Positions 13,027 through 13,101 of a stretch of DNA of 13,101 nt are shown here, one piece after another. Within the stretch, counting starts at the first letter, position 1. Each line of letters opens with the position of its first letter. This DNA comes from an uncultured Ruminococcus sp. (GTDB lineage: Bacteria; Bacillota; Clostridia; Oscillospirales; Ruminococcaceae): contig CALCRR010000025.1 in the NCBI GenBank assembly GCA_937894495.1, positions 1-13,101 on the forward strand. Reading direction: 5' to 3'. The position numbers and the translations under genes are program-made. The notes below the pieces were generated by a model. That model was not told the DNA's origin. It searched no databases and was given only the letters and a program-made list of their open reading frames with translations.

Positions 13027-13060
13027 CTAGAAGCAAGAAACTAGATGCAAGAAGCAAGAG
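13027..13060 (+). repeat. Heptamer repeat, copy 4
   Basis: After CTAG, the units AAGCAAG, AAACTAG, ATGCAAG and AAGCAAG run in unbroken 7-bp phase. It lies 37 bp after the kinase stop codon. TTCTTGCCT at the window end may be the start of a facing inverted copy, as seen around the groEL terminator. Confidence 0.75.
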
Positions 13061-13101
13061 TCCTCTTTTCAGACTTTGTGGGGTTAAAAAATTTCTTGCC
13101 T

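Overview
The window looks like chromosomal DNA of an anaerobic, low-to-mid GC Firmicute, most likely Ruminococcus or a close relative. This rests on the strong AAGGAGG-type ribosome sites, a HrcA/CIRCE heat-shock operator, a GH130 mannoside phosphorylase of the kind known from Ruminococcus albus, and a zinc-ribbon membrane protein with a Thr/Glu-rich tail. The genus call is inference, not proof.

Layout from left to right. (1) 1-1300, plus strand: a short leader with a promoter-like element and an intrinsic terminator, an unrecognised 184-aa protein, then a family I inorganic pyrophosphatase. (2) 1300-3700: two facing terminators built from the same sequence, then on the minus strand a 710-aa zinc-ribbon, single-pass membrane protein with three related outer repeats. 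Its promoter overlaps the terminator of the next operon upstream. (3) 3700-6000, minus strand: a two-gene ABC-2 exporter (ATPase then permease, ATGA overlap) with a near-consensus promoter covered by an inverted repeat. (4) 6000-7250, minus strand: a GH130 phosphorylase with a terminator, a promoter and two LacI-type operator-like palindromes spaced 20 bp apart. (5) 7250-9720, minus strand: groES-groEL under a perfect CIRCE. The two genes are separated by 246 bp holding a terminator and several palindromic or short-repeat elements. (6) 9800-10615, plus strand: a membrane protein with six 17-residue Gln/Gly/Tyr/Pro repeats. (7) 10770-12990, plus strand: an OmpR-type response regulator and a membrane histidine kinase overlapping by 8 bp.

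The coding content is mostly housekeeping, stress and envelope functions, and I see no defence system, phage or transposase. The least explained material is non-coding. A family of heptamer-based repeats (AAGCAAG, AGGCAAG, CTAGTNN) occurs at five intergenic places, mostly just after stop codons. The groES-groEL gap is a patchwork of palindromes. Several promoters, terminators and inverted repeats are stacked on one another around 3600-3750. The two lineage-specific membrane proteins share a similar Gln/Gly/Tyr/Pro-rich cytoplasmic segment.
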